Shown: piece by piece, positions 21,430 through 34,183 of the stretch | Numbering within the stretch: the first letter of the stretch is position 1 | Layout: each line of letters begins with the position of its first letter | Source of the DNA: Campanula takesimana | Taxonomy: Eukaryota > Streptophyta > Magnoliopsida > Asterales > Campanulaceae | Reading direction: 5' to 3' | DNA length: 64,000 bases | Assembly: GCA_026119855.1 (NCBI GenBank) | Contig: JAOWBW010000563.1 | Span: forward strand, 744,001 to 808,000 | Program-made: the position numbers and the translations under genes | Notes under the pieces: generated by a model | The model's database searches: none | Told to the model about the DNA's origin: nothing | The model's input: only the letters and a program-made list of their open reading frames with translations

Positions 21430-24400
21430 CTATAGAGTCAATAACTGAGACTTGTGATCAATGGCGTTAAAAATGAAAGTTCCAGACATTGGTACAAATT
21501 GTCGTGTTATAAGCTGCAGTGAGCAAAAATTTAAACCTAGGTTAGCATTAAGACTCCCAAAAAGTTTAACTGCATTAGGTAACAGAGTAAATGAAGGGAA
21601 TTGTATACTCCTTCCGTCCCATAAAAAAATGTCTGCATTTGACTTATCAACGTTTTTAAGGAAGATGCTTTGCCTGTTTGCATATTGCTTGTACAAGGGT
21701 AAGAATGCATTAAGATACTTTCCTTATTTAGAAATCCGACATTAATTATGGGACGGAGGGAGTATATAGTCTTAAGCCTGGCAATTGGGCGGGTCGGGAC
21801 GGGTTCTAGCGGGTTAAGCCCGGTCTACCCGTCACAACCCGTTTAAATTTACGGGTCAAGCGGGTCGTGCTGAAACTCACACAACACCCCCCCCCCCCCC
21901 CCCCCTTTTTTTTTTTTTTTTAATAGGCCGACCCAAACTAGCTATTCTGGCGGGTCGAAGCGGGCTGGTTGAGTCGGGTCGACCCGTTAAACTTCGTGGA
22001 TTGAAATGGGTGACCCGCTTTAACCCGCTATCTTAAACATGTCGGGTCGGGTATTTATCGGGTTGGGTTGGTCGGGTTGGCGGGTAACAAACCACAATTG
22101 CCAGGCCTAAGCATTCAGAGAAACCAAGAGACAATTGAAACATAGCAGAAAGTGAGACAGACAACCTTGATCACTTCCTGGGAAGCAACTCCCCCAATGA
22201 AGGCAGCGATTGCATGGAGCTCAGCAGCACCATAACGGCACATCTCATTAATTAGGTCCTCTGTCAAGGTTGACCCATTGCAACCCACATCACTGAGGAG
22301 GCTAATAGCCATACTTTTCAGTCTAGATATATCTTCATCCATTGCTCTGCAAAATATTCATCAGTCAGCCATGATGCTGAGGTCAGAAGAAAGGTGAAAT
22401 AAGTATTTGGAAATAGCTTTGGGATTGGTACGAAATATTACCCATCAAACTGCCCGGGGAAGGCATTATAATTGGCAGCGTATCGGTCGACTGCTCTGAG
22501 CAGAATATAGAACCCCACTGCAATACTGCCAGTTGGAGAAAAAGAAAAAGGGAAAGATAAAGCTTGTTCAATTACCAAATGCACTTAAATGAACACTTAA
22601 TGAAAAAAATGAAACAGATTCAAGTATAAAAACATCAGTCAACTAAGGTGGTGTTTGATGTATTAAGCACTTGATGCTTGATGCTTAATGGATTGCAAGG
22701 TATAATTTGGAGGTAAGGTACCTTGATAACATCGAGTTCCACATGTTGAAAGTTCCATGAGGCTCTTATTGGTTAAGCAATGATTTTGATTCTCAATCAT
22801 TAAGAGCCTCACGTAACCTCCAACATCTATATCTCAATGTCATCAAAGGCACCCTACCTCCAAAATATACCTTGCAATCTTTTAAGCATCAAGCATCAAG
22901 TGCTTAATACATCAAACACCACCTAAGGCTAAGGTGGTGTTTGATGTATTAAGCACTTGATGCTAGATGCTTAATACATTTCAAAGGTAACTTGGAAGTA
23001 GGTTGCCTATAATAACATTGAGCTCTAGATGCCGAAAGTTCCGTGAGCCTCTTATTGGTTAAGCAACGATTTTGATTATCAATCATTAAGAGGCTCACAG
23101 AACTTTCGGTATCTAGAGCTCAATGTTATTAGAGGCAACCTACTTCCAAGTTACCTTTGAAATGTATTAAGCATCTAGCATCAAGTGCTTAATACATCAA
23201 ACACCACCTAAGATGTAACTCCCCTCCTAGATATCACAACCATTCAAAACCATATCCTGACAACTTCTACCTTCCCCCCCCCCCCCCCCAATACCCCCTC
23301 CTTAACTCAAGTCATCCCCGTGACGATATTTAGACCTCATCTCTCCACCTTTCTTCACCATCACTCAACATCGTCCTTACTGTCAGTGGCGAGGCTAGGC
23401 ACAACCAAAACCGGCATTTTTTAAAAAAATAATAATAACTAGTGCTATCTTCGTAAATAAATTTTGATTGCGAGGTAAAATTGTAATTTTATACAAGCTG
23501 ACCCTCTTTCTGCAAAAACAAACTTTTCGCCATATTTATAAAATTGAACCCCTTCTTTAACAACGAACGTATTTTGACCAGAAGTTGGGAACATTATAAG
23601 TTTCCTTTAATATTGTTCATGTTTGAGGTATTTTTTTACTCCGTCCCATAATAAGTGTTCAAATTTATTTAATTTTCTTTTAGAGTGAATTTGAACATTT
23701 TTCGATATTCATTTTGAGACGGAGTAAGTAAAAAAGAAAACCTTAAATCAGTTTCTAGTTGGAGTTTTTGTGTTTGGTTATTAAAAAAGATTAATGTATT
23801 GCATTCTATTTTTTTATTTTTTTTGGACCCTTTAGACCCTTGTCAAATTGTAATGGAATTTACATTAATGAAATTTCGTTCGTACTACTACGCGTTAAAA
23901 AAATTATGCTGATTTTCACCCCCCTTCTCCCAGGATCCTGGCTTCGCCACTGCTTAATGTTATGTAGCTTGGGGAATTGATGCTGCTTGTTATATTTTAT
24001 GACACAGTAACTTTTCAGATCTTAAGTTTGTAATACATGCAAGATACCTAGCTATGCCATACCTGTACTCCTCATCTGCTAGATACTTCTGCAACTCGGG
24101 TAAGATTGGAGAGCTAAACTCATCCTCGATGGGCCGATATCTGCATACCTAGGAAATGAAAGTGAAACATAAAAGTGAAATTAGGAAATCTACAATCAGC
24201 AGCAACAGACATGATATTGCCACATCACCATTATAATCACATTTAACTTTCAAGTTCGCCCCATCACCATCGTCATTACATTCATCTCAGAGCTATGTTT
24301 GTTCAGATTGTAGGTAGAGAAGATGGAGCCACGATATATGAGAAGGGAATTGGTGAGAAGGGAATTGGTGAATGCACCTTAAACATATCCTCCCTCCGTC

Positions 24401-27400
24401 TTTTTTATCTGTTCACTTTTTGCCATATTGGGTGTCCCATTTGATTGTTCAACACCCAAGAAAGTTTATATTATTCTTTGTACAATGGGACCCACTTATC
24501 ATACACAACAACTATCCCACTCACATATCCCATCACACTTTTCATACTCACAAACAACACCCACTCAACTACTAATATTAAACACCCGTGTTTTGGTAAC
24601 CTCCCTGCCATCACCTTAGCACTAAGGTAATCTATTTTACATGCTGGTTTTGACTATTACTAGTTAACTTCCGAAATGAAATTAAAATTGTTGATCACTT
24701 TCAACTTTGGACAAAATACGTTTAACCCCCCCCCCCCCCCCAAAGTATCCACCGATTCCCACTTTGCACCCCAGTTTGAAAAGTCGGTCTGTTTGGTACA
24801 TAAATTTTCCCACTTTACACCACAGCCCTAACGAATGTTAGAAAATGAACAGAATAGGTAACGAATGGACTACTTTGTAATGATTATTAGTTTTTAAGCG
24901 TCAAATGCAAAGTTTTAAATATAAAGTACTAAAAAATTATTTCTTGTTCCAAAATAATTAACATTATCATAAATTTGCTAAAATATTTTTTACAATATTT
25001 TTTGTTTAAAAAATAAAAAAAAATACAATTTCACGTTTATGTTAAAAATAGTTAATGTCCGTAATAGCATATATTCACATTATCATACATAATTAATATT
25101 ACGTTTATGTTAAAAATAGTTAATGTCCGTAATAGCATATATTCACATTATCATACATAATTAATATTTTTTAAAATTGGGTATTTTTATTGATATTTTC
25201 TTTAAAAGAAATAGTATTTTTTTAAAAAAATTGCAATATTTTTATAAAATAAATAAATTTTAAAAATAAAAAACGTTATAATGTTTTATTTTTTAAGAAA
25301 AATGAAATTCTTACAAAAATTATGATTTAATAGTTTTTTAAATAAAAAATATAAAACATTTTAAATTAATTTATTTTAGAAAAATATTGTAATTTATTTT
25401 CAAAAAAAATACAATTTTCTTTTAAAAAGGAAATATCAATAAAAACACCCAATTTAAAAAGAAAATATTAATTATTTAAGATAATGTCAATATATGCTGT
25501 TACGAACATTAAATATTTTTAACATAAATGTGGAAAAAAAAAGTATTTTAGCAAATTTAAGATAATGTTAATTATTTTGGAACAAGAAATAAATTTTTAG
25601 TTTATATTTAAAACTTTGCATTTGACGCTTAAAACTAATAATCATTACAAACTAGTCCATTCATTACCTATTCTGTTAAATTTTCTAACATTCGTTAGGG
25701 CTGGGGTGCAAAGTGGGAAAATTTGAATGTATAGACACCAAACAGACCGACTTTTCAAACGGGGGTGCAAAGTGGGAATCGGTGGATACTTTGGGGAGAT
25801 AAACGTATTTTGTCCTTCAACTTTTATTCAAGTGTTGTGCCTCTGAGTTCATATTCTAAGGCTTTCATGGTTAAATTCAATGCAAAATCTTTCCAAATAT
25901 GTGTCCTTATTAACACTCTATAAAGGACCCATTCCTATAAATATGAAGGCACATAGGCATTCTACCTACAGTTCTTGCACTTAATTTTAATCGGTATAGT
26001 CAGGTATCTCATATCTCCTGGCAGAGTACTGAAGAACCTATAGGCACAACTGCACAAGGGCTTTCTGTTGATTTGATCTCCTCTAAAGAATAAGATTACC
26101 CAACTACGAATAGTTTCTAGCCAATATAAGAGTGGTTTCAACATTCTAGAATTTCTATTATAAACCCTTTTGCAATCCAACCCCAAATATACTGAATCGC
26201 GGTCCATAAAATTCACATAAACTATTGAATAATGCTACATTACCTTCGAAATGCACATGAATGCCTTTAAAAGTCGCCAATTGTAACTACAATGCGGTGA
26301 TTGTGCTGTATAGTCACTTGTAAGCATATTATGTAAAACTTTCGTTTTACTTCAGTATCTTCCTAATAGTTTTTACTTTTTATTGGACAAGCCATCACTA
26401 AGGCCAAAGTTTGAAAAGACAGAAAAGAGTATCAGTAAAGAATCTTGATAGTAAGGTGACGAGTATTGATCATGTATATCATAAATAAAGTAGTGGGAGG
26501 TGATTGGTTACAACTGACAAAATAATAAGCTGATGATAAAACAAAAACTGCAGTACAAACCAAGTGTGAAAGGCATGATACAAATAATATTTAGCATATT
26601 TTAGGAAATGATAAAAAGGACTTCAACCCTGTCAACCTTATGTTTGATATATAGTTGGACAAACAAATAAATAAAAAATGCCTTAGTTCAGCAAACTTAC
26701 AGTGAGCTTCCTTGCATTCTTACAGAAACTTTTAATAGTTGCCTTTGAGATGCTACCAGGATCTCTACCAACTTTCTTCAAAATATTTTTAACGCGTTGC
26801 TCAATCACAATAACATCGGCCTCAGCCTTCGCCTGGTAAAGTTTCTGCAGGGTTACATATAACCTACAACAGAGTGTCAGAAAATTAATCTTGAAGCATC
26901 ATGTTCATCATAATATTAGATACTCAAAACATAATGACAGCTTCTCTTCAGAAGGAAAAAAAAAAAAAAAAAAGATCAACCACTTACTCGGTTGAAGATG
27001 TCATATCTGGAATTGACCCATCAAGAGGGACCTCCCCGCCACCTTCGTTAGCAATGAACTCCTGCAATACAAGAAAGAGAATGCATAACTGGACAAATAG
27101 GAGGAGCCAGAGTTTAAAAAATATAATATATATTGATGAAAGCATACTCGATTTATCTTTAACTTAGTTAAATATAATGATGTTCCTTATTCAGATCAAA
27201 CATGGTTTCAGTGCATGTCCAAAGAGTCTTGATTTTTTGACATAAGGGAAGTTTGATGATGATCCCTTTGGTATCTGTACAAGGTCATTAGAAAAGTGCA
27301 CATGGGGATTTGGCCTGATGGCTAGAGCTCATGGCTTCCAACCTGGAGGTCATGGGTTCGATCCCCCCAGAAGTTAGAGGGAAGGCTTTCTCTCCCTAGG

Positions 27401-29399
27401 ATTTGTCTCCTAGGCGGCGCTTCTGTGCGTGCATGTGTGTGTGTGTGTGTGTGTGTGTGGTAAAAAAAAAAAAAAAAAGGTCATAGAAAAGTGTTGTGGG
27501 CCTTGTGGCAAATATTGCGGCAAGCCGTTCAAATCTCCGACTTACCTCGAGTGCACTCACAGGCAGGAGGGAGAACTTAGCAAAAATGTGTTTTCAGCTA
27601 TGGCACTATCCTATACAGAAAGCATGCTCAAGATCCAAACCAAATGCAATGCAAATACCTGGCGTTCTATTTGGATCTCAGTAAGTGCAAAGTAAGAGAA
27701 TAACAGTGATGAAGCATGTGAAGCTCCGCATCAAACATTGGCGGTTTGTACAAATATTCAGTTATCACAACTGAGTGATTGAGGGCAAAAACAAATGAGT
27801 AAATGTACTACTCAGCCAGTAATTAGCTGAACAGCTATGTTTATGTTGCTCGCTTAATTTTGGTATCTCGGTGATAATCTACAGGTTGCCACTCTAGAGG
27901 GTGAGTCGCCAAGAATATGGACATACAGCAACACCATTCTCAGATACAATCGAACTTCATACTGAAAACAAAACTCAGCTGCATTAAAGATGACAAATAT
28001 CTCCAGGGAGAAGCCAAAAATAACTACCTTTAGTGCTGCAACCATCACCCAAAAATCTGATGAGCTAGAATCGACTTCGGCACTGGGATCATCGAGTATA
28101 TGCCGCAAATTTGAACCTAATATGCAAATGAGAGAGAAAAGATATATTTTTAAAAATTCCCAAGGTTATTTTTATCATTCTATGCCCATCTCAGTAGTTA
28201 TTTATAAAATGATTATTCTCATCTTCCTCAAAACCTCTACCGTCTCATTCAACAATTCACAACTCATTAACATAAGTAGGTATCACCCTGTTAAGTTATT
28301 AACACACTTCATAGGAGGTGGGAGTAACAAACTGTCTCTTGTGGATACACAACTCGCTGCAATACCAACCTTTAACTTCAGATATTTCCGTTGCTAAGCA
28401 AACATTATGAATGATGAAGTATTTGGACAATTGCCGCATATATATATATATATATATACTCCCTCCGTCCCATACTTATTGCTACTAAATGGGAATGCAC
28501 GGGGATTAAGAAAATATGTTGGAAAAGTAAGTATTGTGAGTGGGTAGGAGAGAGAAAATAAGTTAGTGGATAGTTGTTGTGAGTGGATAGGAGAGAGAAA
28601 ATTGAACATTTTAGGTAAGAAGCAATAAATATGGGACGCCAAAAATGGAAATAAGTAGTGATAGGTATGGGACGGAGGGAGTATATATATATATAGCTTT
28701 AAACATGACCAACTATAGGACAGAGCGATGAGACAATCACTTTCCCACAGTTATAGGAGCAAAGTCAGGCTTCAACAAAAAGCCAAATCCAAAAACTCCA
28801 ACTAAGCTAGATATCATGAAGAATAAACTACAGTAAAAAGGAAGAAGAATGAGAATAGCAAAAGGAAATATTAGTCAAAAACCAACAGAAAGGCTAAGAG
28901 AGTCATAACAAAAGAAAAGGTAAAGGCCCGTTTGTCGCAGCTGATGGCTGATGACTTTTGGCTGATGGCTGATGACTTTTGGTTGAATGACTTATGGCTT
29001 ATTGTCAGAATACTGTTTGTTTTGGCTGATTTGAAAATGCTTATGAGCTGTCTTAAGCTAATTGTGATTGTTTGTTGATAAAGCTAAAAAATGGCTGAAT
29101 ATAATACAAATACCAAAATACCCCTCATATATAAATAAACACATAATAATTATAATATAATATAATTGTATAACTATTATTATCTAATTATAATTATTTA
29201 ATTGTTATAATTATTAATGATTATATATTCATAATAATCATAATTATATAAAAATTAATATTATACATAATTTTATTAAGTATATATTAATAATGATAAA
29301 ATAATATTAATAATAGTAATATAGTTTTAATAATATGATGATTATATAATATTAATAATATAATTATAGTAATAATAATAATACTAATAATAATATAAA

Positions 29400-29443
<44 letters not shown>

Positions 29444-29830
29444 CATTATTATTATTATTATTATTATGTAACTAACTTATATAAATCATACATAGAAAAG
29501 GAAGAGTATTATTGACTTACCAAAAGTGATGAAACTTCCATATTTTCAATAAGCCAAGAAAATCATCATTTTTGTGCCTGTTTGTTTTCACTTATTTGGG
29601 TTGGCTTATGGCTTTTGACTTAAAATAAGTTATTTTAGTAGTGTTTGTTTTCACTTATAAGCTAAAGCCAATAAGTCAAGTACAACTCCCTCAAAGCATA
29701 AATAAGTAAAAGCTAAAAAGCTAGAAAAATGATGCTTTTCTTGGCTTATTGAAAATATAGAAGTTTCATCACTTTTGGTAAGTCAATAATACTCTTCCTT
29801 TTCTATGTATGATTTATATAAGTTAGTTAC

Positions 29831-29886
<56 letters not shown>

Positions 29887-32800
29887 TTATAATTATATTA
29901 TTATCATTATATAATCATATATATATTATTATTACAATTGTGTTATTATTATCACTATAAAATTAATAATAATAAAAATTATTAAAAAATATTATTATAT
30001 TATTATTATTAGTATTATATTATTACTATAATTATATTATTAATATTATATAATCATCATATTATTAAAACTATATTACTATTATTAATATTATTTTATC
30101 ATTATTAATATATACTTAATAAAATTATATATAATATTAATTTTTATATAATTATGATTATTATGAATATATAATCATTAATAATTATAACAATTAAATA
30201 ATTATAATTAGATAATAATAGTTATACAATTATATTATATTATAATTATTATGTGTTTATTTATATATGAGGGGTATTTTGGTATTTGTATTATATTCAG
30301 CCATTTTTTAGTTTTTTTCAACAAACAGTCACAATTAGCTTAAGACAGCTTATAAGCATTTTCAAATCAGCCAAAACAAACAGTATTCTGACAATAAGCC
30401 ATAAGTCATTCAGCCAAAAGTCATCAGCCATCAGCCAAAAGTCATCATCCATCAGCTGCGACAAACGGGCCTTTTCTAGCTTTTTAGCTTTTACTTATTT
30501 ATGCTTTGAGGGAGTTGTACTTGACTTATTGGCTTTTAGCTTATAAGTGAAAACAAACACTACTAAAATAGCTTATTTTAAGTCAAAAGCCATAAGCCAA
30601 CCCAAATAAGTGAAAACAAACAGGCACATAATTGGTTATACAAAGAATATGATGGATGAAAGATGCAGGGAAAAATCCACACTAACAGCTGCAGCATCGA
30701 CTAGATGAGTATAATAAAATCTGCAAGTGTATCTTTCACCATGTATACCATAGCATGATAACCATGTTAAACAAATCTCCACTCTTAAGCACGTCAAAAC
30801 AGATAATGTGAAATACCAGCAAGAGGAATCTTCTTCTTCTGTCGAACTGGTCATTGACAAAACCAATTTACTAAAACATGTCCGAAAACTCACAAGCTGT
30901 AACTATTTCAAGAACCAATTATTATCTGGTTATGACGTCTAATTCTTTGAACGCCATGTGCTGGTACAATATGACTACTATTGCCATGGTAAGGCCCAAT
31001 GAGGGCCAGTAAGTCGATAATTGGAAAATCAAAAACTCGTAGGTTCCAGTGCTTCATTCTTACATGCCACTTTTAAGCACAATAGGCAACAATATGATAA
31101 TTTACACTATATAGACTAATTTGATCTTAGATCATTCATTGGCACTCCATTACATTCTTAAGATGGTGTACGGATGCATGTCTGGTGTACCTATCGCAGT
31201 TTATAATGCCAAAAGCATTAACGACAAATCCATGACAGGAGATCAGTTCATGATGAAATCATTCACTATCAAATCACAGGCCCTCCAAACAGATATGCAG
31301 CTTAGCTAAAGAGATTAACTTACTAATTCCTCGAGGAGCAAAGACTTTGAATGAGGCTTCAATAGCTTCTTTATAATTGTCTTCATCCACATCAATCATC
31401 CTCGCTTTTATTAATTCCTAAACGATTAAACGCACCAATCAGACCACCTTAGCAAACTGTGATAGAAGATAATAGGAAAAAGTTGAGAATTTAGAACCTT
31501 AAATTCCTTTTTCTCTTCCCTGGTTGAAGGAAGGCTTCCACCATGACATTTTGTCCACTCGTCTGCCATCTTGACAAGAATTATAACATATGGTGTATGT
31601 TTATGGATAACTGGGTCTGACGTAGCCAGATCAATTGTTTCACTATACCTAAATTTACAGACAACCAAAAACTTCAGTTCAGAACCGAATGTTAACATCG
31701 AGGCCAACTGAACTGTTAGCAAACTTCACGTTGATGTAGTAAACCAACAATAATATTGGTGGGAAAGAAAATGGTAAAAAGAGTCCAAATCCAGATATAG
31801 AAGTAACTGCTAATACAAACCTCCTAAGCTCAGGCCACGGATTATTTAGCCGGAGGTCATCCAGAAAATGATCGGGTTTTGATTCTATTACAGTATGTTC
31901 CTGCATGAAGTAGATAAGGTGAGATCCCCTAGCATGGTCGCAGATTGTTGATTCAAACGGGACTTCCAAAATATATTTAAATCTGCACAACCTGACGACA
32001 TAAATATTCACTGAACCCTATGGGAACTACAAATTTGATATGTTGGCGACAGTTGCATTATGCCCGTAATGATTCCAATAAATAATCTAAAGGTTGAGAG
32101 ATGAAAACATAACTAAGAGAAAACGAGTACAAGTTCACAGCCGTTACCTTCACACTGATCCGAACAATTCCAGTCAGGCCATATGATCTAGCGAAAATCA
32201 GCATAACATTGGCCTCCCGACAAATTCTATCTAGCTTCACCACAGAATCTTCTACAAGCTGATACCAAAAAAGAGTGGTTAGAAGGATTTATAAAAGCGG
32301 GGAAGCATATAGTTGAGAAGATTAAAATAATGTGCATAATTTGAAGGAAACTGGTCATAGGTCAAGTTTAGAGCATCAAAGCACCAAAATTAAAAACATG
32401 AGAGGTTATTTGATGAATAAACTCCCACAGGCATTGTGACAATATAGATATATATAGTGAGAGATAGAGGGAGAGGAGAAGAACAAGAACAAACAACAGT
32501 AACAAATGGATCAGAAGATGTTATTGGATAAATCATTTATCTCCAGTTGTGATTAAGAGCCTGCCTACAAGTGAAATCAGCTTACAATCTCCAGTAGAGT
32601 TCGCCAAAATCCTTTTCTCTAAGTGGGTGTCAACAAGTAAATTGTACAAGCTTTGTGCTTGTTGTTTTCACGGCTTGTCCCTTTGGTGGTGAGGGTGAAA
32701 AGGTAAAAAAAATATGTAATCAAAGAGCTTCAGAAGCAGTGGCCAAATTGCAGGAAATGACAACAGTGAACAAAACCATAGTAATAATTTAGAAGTCACA

Positions 32801-34183
32801 GAAGTAGGAAAAGAAAACACTTCTCTGTTTTTATTAACGAAAATGAAGGATACATTAGACTTAGAAATCACCACATAGAGGCTTTATGGTGAAAAGAATG
32901 TTTCAATCTGGTAAGACTCTCAGTTTCATTTTCAGATCCTTCCATGGACATGAAAATGAAAAATATACCACTATAAAAAAGGAGGAAAACAACAGGACTC
33001 ACGCATCCATACCTGTGTAGCCACAACCAAGGTAAACTGAGAAAAGAATGACGGGTTTGTGTTGATCAATGTCTCCGGTTTCTCTTCTATAAATTTGGCT
33101 TTAACAGCATCATTAAGCTCTTGAAGAAAGGCACAAACACATTTTGCCTTTGACTGTCCAACACTTGACTCATCAACTACAAACAAAAACAAAAACAACA
33201 AACAATGTTAGATCTAACATATTATATTTATACCCAAAAGAAAATAAAATGTGTTTTAATAGAAAATGCTCCACATAAACTCAAACCTGAAAACACATAC
33301 CCATAAAATTATTTCCAAGGTCACCAACTTCAACTTTAGAACCGTCAACCACAGTGATACTTCCAATACCACCAAGAACAAGATTCTTTAGAGTTTCAGA
33401 ACCGGTGGGACCACAGTTAAGTAAGCAAATACTTGCTTTCTCAAGTGCAGCCTGCCCTTGCTCTCCCCATATTCTGCACACAGTTTACAGCCTTAAGAGT
33501 TCACAAAAAAACACAATGTAATTCCCCTATTTGCAAACGAGTGTAACTTCTTAAAATAAAAGTGCTGAAAAATTAGTGCCATTTTCCTAGTGAACTTTTC
33601 AGATTCACTCTCCCCAACTACAATGTGACAATGTCCATTTGCGGAGATGTGATGCTTAAACTAAGCTTATATCTGCTACTCAAAACATTATTTAGAAACC
33701 CGGCTTCCATTTCTATGAAAGACAAAAGGTGGGCACTCACATAGTGAGTACTAAATGCTGAACTAGGGTAAGCAGCTCCATAACATTTCATCCAATTTTG
33801 ACTCCAACCTGATTAATCAATGTCTAATTCATCATACTTCAAATACCTATTCACAGTACTCACCAAATTACAAATCATAACTACCAATCAAATTTGGAGA
33901 TATTATGCCGATTAGCTTTAATTAAGAGTGTGACTAACTAAAACCTTAATTAACAAATCAAAAAAAAAAACTCCTCAATCAAGCATATGGCGTTTATAAG
34001 CAAATTCTTAACGAAATATGTTCATATTAGGTTATCGAAGTTGAATTTTAAGGTTTATAGTGTTGCGAGTGGCTATAAAGTTAGGGTTTGCGAGATTGTA
34101 TGAGGTGTAGGAAGATGGAGAGAGGAGAGAGAGTTGGGTAGTTACCTGAGCTGACGATCGTACTTGGTTTTGGGTTCCGCCAT
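21430..34183 (-). CDS. AXR1: AXR1, NEDD8/RUB E1 regulatory subunit, 14 exons
   Basis: Exons in reading order (minus): 34146-34183, 33301-33473, 33013-33176, 32148-32258, 31821-31900, 31498-31648, 31324-31417, 28028-28116, 26988-27061, 26701-26863, 24063-24148, 22442-22525, 22166-22346, 21430-21513. They sum to 1,572 nt, 523 residues plus stop, close to the ~540 of Arabidopsis AXR1. Seen: the E1 adenylation-like N terminus (YDRQLRIWGEQGQAALE, NCGPTGSETLKNLVLGG, GDLGNNFM), the conserved KLDRICREANVM block, PSTREEKKEF, SSDFWVMVAALK, GFYILLRAVDRYAANYN, ASQEVIK and the terminal IDHKSQLL. AXR1 pairs with ECR1 to activate the ubiquitin-like RUB/NEDD8 that modifies cullins, which is needed for auxin signalling; it lacks the catalytic cysteine, as expected. 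All splice sites used keep the frame open. Introns carry at least ten transposon insertions, yet no exon is hit. An AXL1-type paralogue cannot be excluded. Confidence 0.95.
21608..21762. mobile_element. Stowaway MITE, last AXR1 intron
   Basis: CTCCTTCCGTCCCATAA ... TTATGGGACGGAGGGAG with TA flanks. Confidence 0.75.
21776..22106. mobile_element. TIR element with GGGTCGACCCG-rich arms
   Basis: Ends GCCTGGCAATTG and CAATTGCCAGGC are perfect 12-bp inverted repeats. The arms are full of CGGGTC/GACCCG words. A 19-base C run followed by 17 T (21887-21922) lies in the middle. It ends 59 bp from exon 13 of AXR1. Confidence 0.65.
22647..22923. mobile_element. Tourist-like foldback MITE 1
   Basis: The TIR GGTGGTGTTTGATGTATTAA and its inverse extend into near-complete inverted arms (~130 bp each) with a short centre near 22775-22790. 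TAA lies on both sides (22644-22646, 22924-22926), which fits the TWA target duplication of PIF/Harbinger elements. It lies in the AXR1 intron between exons 11 and 12. Confidence 0.8.
22933..23208. mobile_element. Tourist-like foldback MITE 2
   Basis: The same TIR as the preceding element and the same ~276 bp size, flanked by TAA (22930-22932, 23209-23211). The two arms are close to perfect complements for most of their length. It stands head-to-tail with MITE 1, with only nine bases between them. Confidence 0.8.
23384..23952. mobile_element. hAT-type element, CAGTGGCG family, with nested Stowaway
   Basis: Ends CAGTGGCGAGGCTAGG and CCTGGCTTCGCCACTG. The flanking octamers CTTACTGT and CTTAATGT match at 7 of 8 bases. 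A short Stowaway (about 23639-23724, CTCCGTCCC ... GAGACGGAG) is nested inside. Related ends occur at 37903-38099 and 53664-54002. Confidence 0.75.
24709..25815. mobile_element. Mutator-like element, 1.1 kb, 9-bp target duplication
   Basis: The ends begin GGACAAAATACGTTTA and are inverted at the other side. The arms extend about 200 bp (including GTGCAAAGTGGGA and CATTTGACGCTTA words), and much of the AT-rich interior (24950-25570) is also inverted. The exact 9-bp duplication TTCAACTTT is at 24700-24708 and 25816-25824. It lies in AXR1 intron 10. No transposase is seen. Confidence 0.85.
27299..27478 (+). mobile_element. tRNA-derived SINE
   Basis: The head of about 75 bp contains an A-box-like TGGCCTGATGGCTAGAG and a B box GGTTCGATCCC at tRNA spacing. 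A non-tRNA body, a (GT)n tract and a poly-A tail (27462-27478) follow. Near-identical 17-18 bp direct repeats flank it (AAGGTCATTAGAAAAGTG at 27281-27298; one base shorter at 27477-27493). It is in AXR1 intron 8, opposite to the gene. The head is not a functional tRNA: it lacks a proper cloverleaf and sits on a SINE body. Confidence 0.85.
28459..28681. mobile_element. Stowaway MITE, AXR1 intron 7
   Basis: CTCCCTCCGTCCCATAC ... GTATGGGACGGAGGGAG flanked by TA within short TATATA tracts. The interior contains two partial direct repeats (GTGAGTGGRTAGGAGAGAGA). Confidence 0.8.
28925..30471. repeat. Large palindrome A in AXR1 intron 7
   Basis: The left arm (28925-29573) starts GGCCCGTTTGTCGCAGCTG. 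Its inverse ends at 30471. The arms also share an AT-rich stretch, a long (TTA)n/(TAA)n tract (29400-29466 and 29832-29885) and the word CTTTTGGTAAGTC. The centre (29574-29730) is occupied by the left arm of palindrome B. The shape is that of a foldback/TIR element. No coding sequence is present. Confidence 0.8.
29574..30627. repeat. Palindrome B, interleaved with A
   Basis: The left arm 29574-29730 (GTGCCTGTTTGTTTTCACTT...) and right arm 30472-30627 (...CAAACAGGCAC) are inverted repeats of about 155 bp. The right arm of palindrome A lies entirely between them, giving the order A, B, A-inverse, B-inverse. Directly outside the B arms no clear target duplication is visible. Confidence 0.75.

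Noticed and set aside
27303..27375. tRNA gene suggested by A-box- and B-box-like sequence
   Set aside because: It is attached to a SINE body with a poly-A tail and flanking duplications, and no convincing cloverleaf forms.
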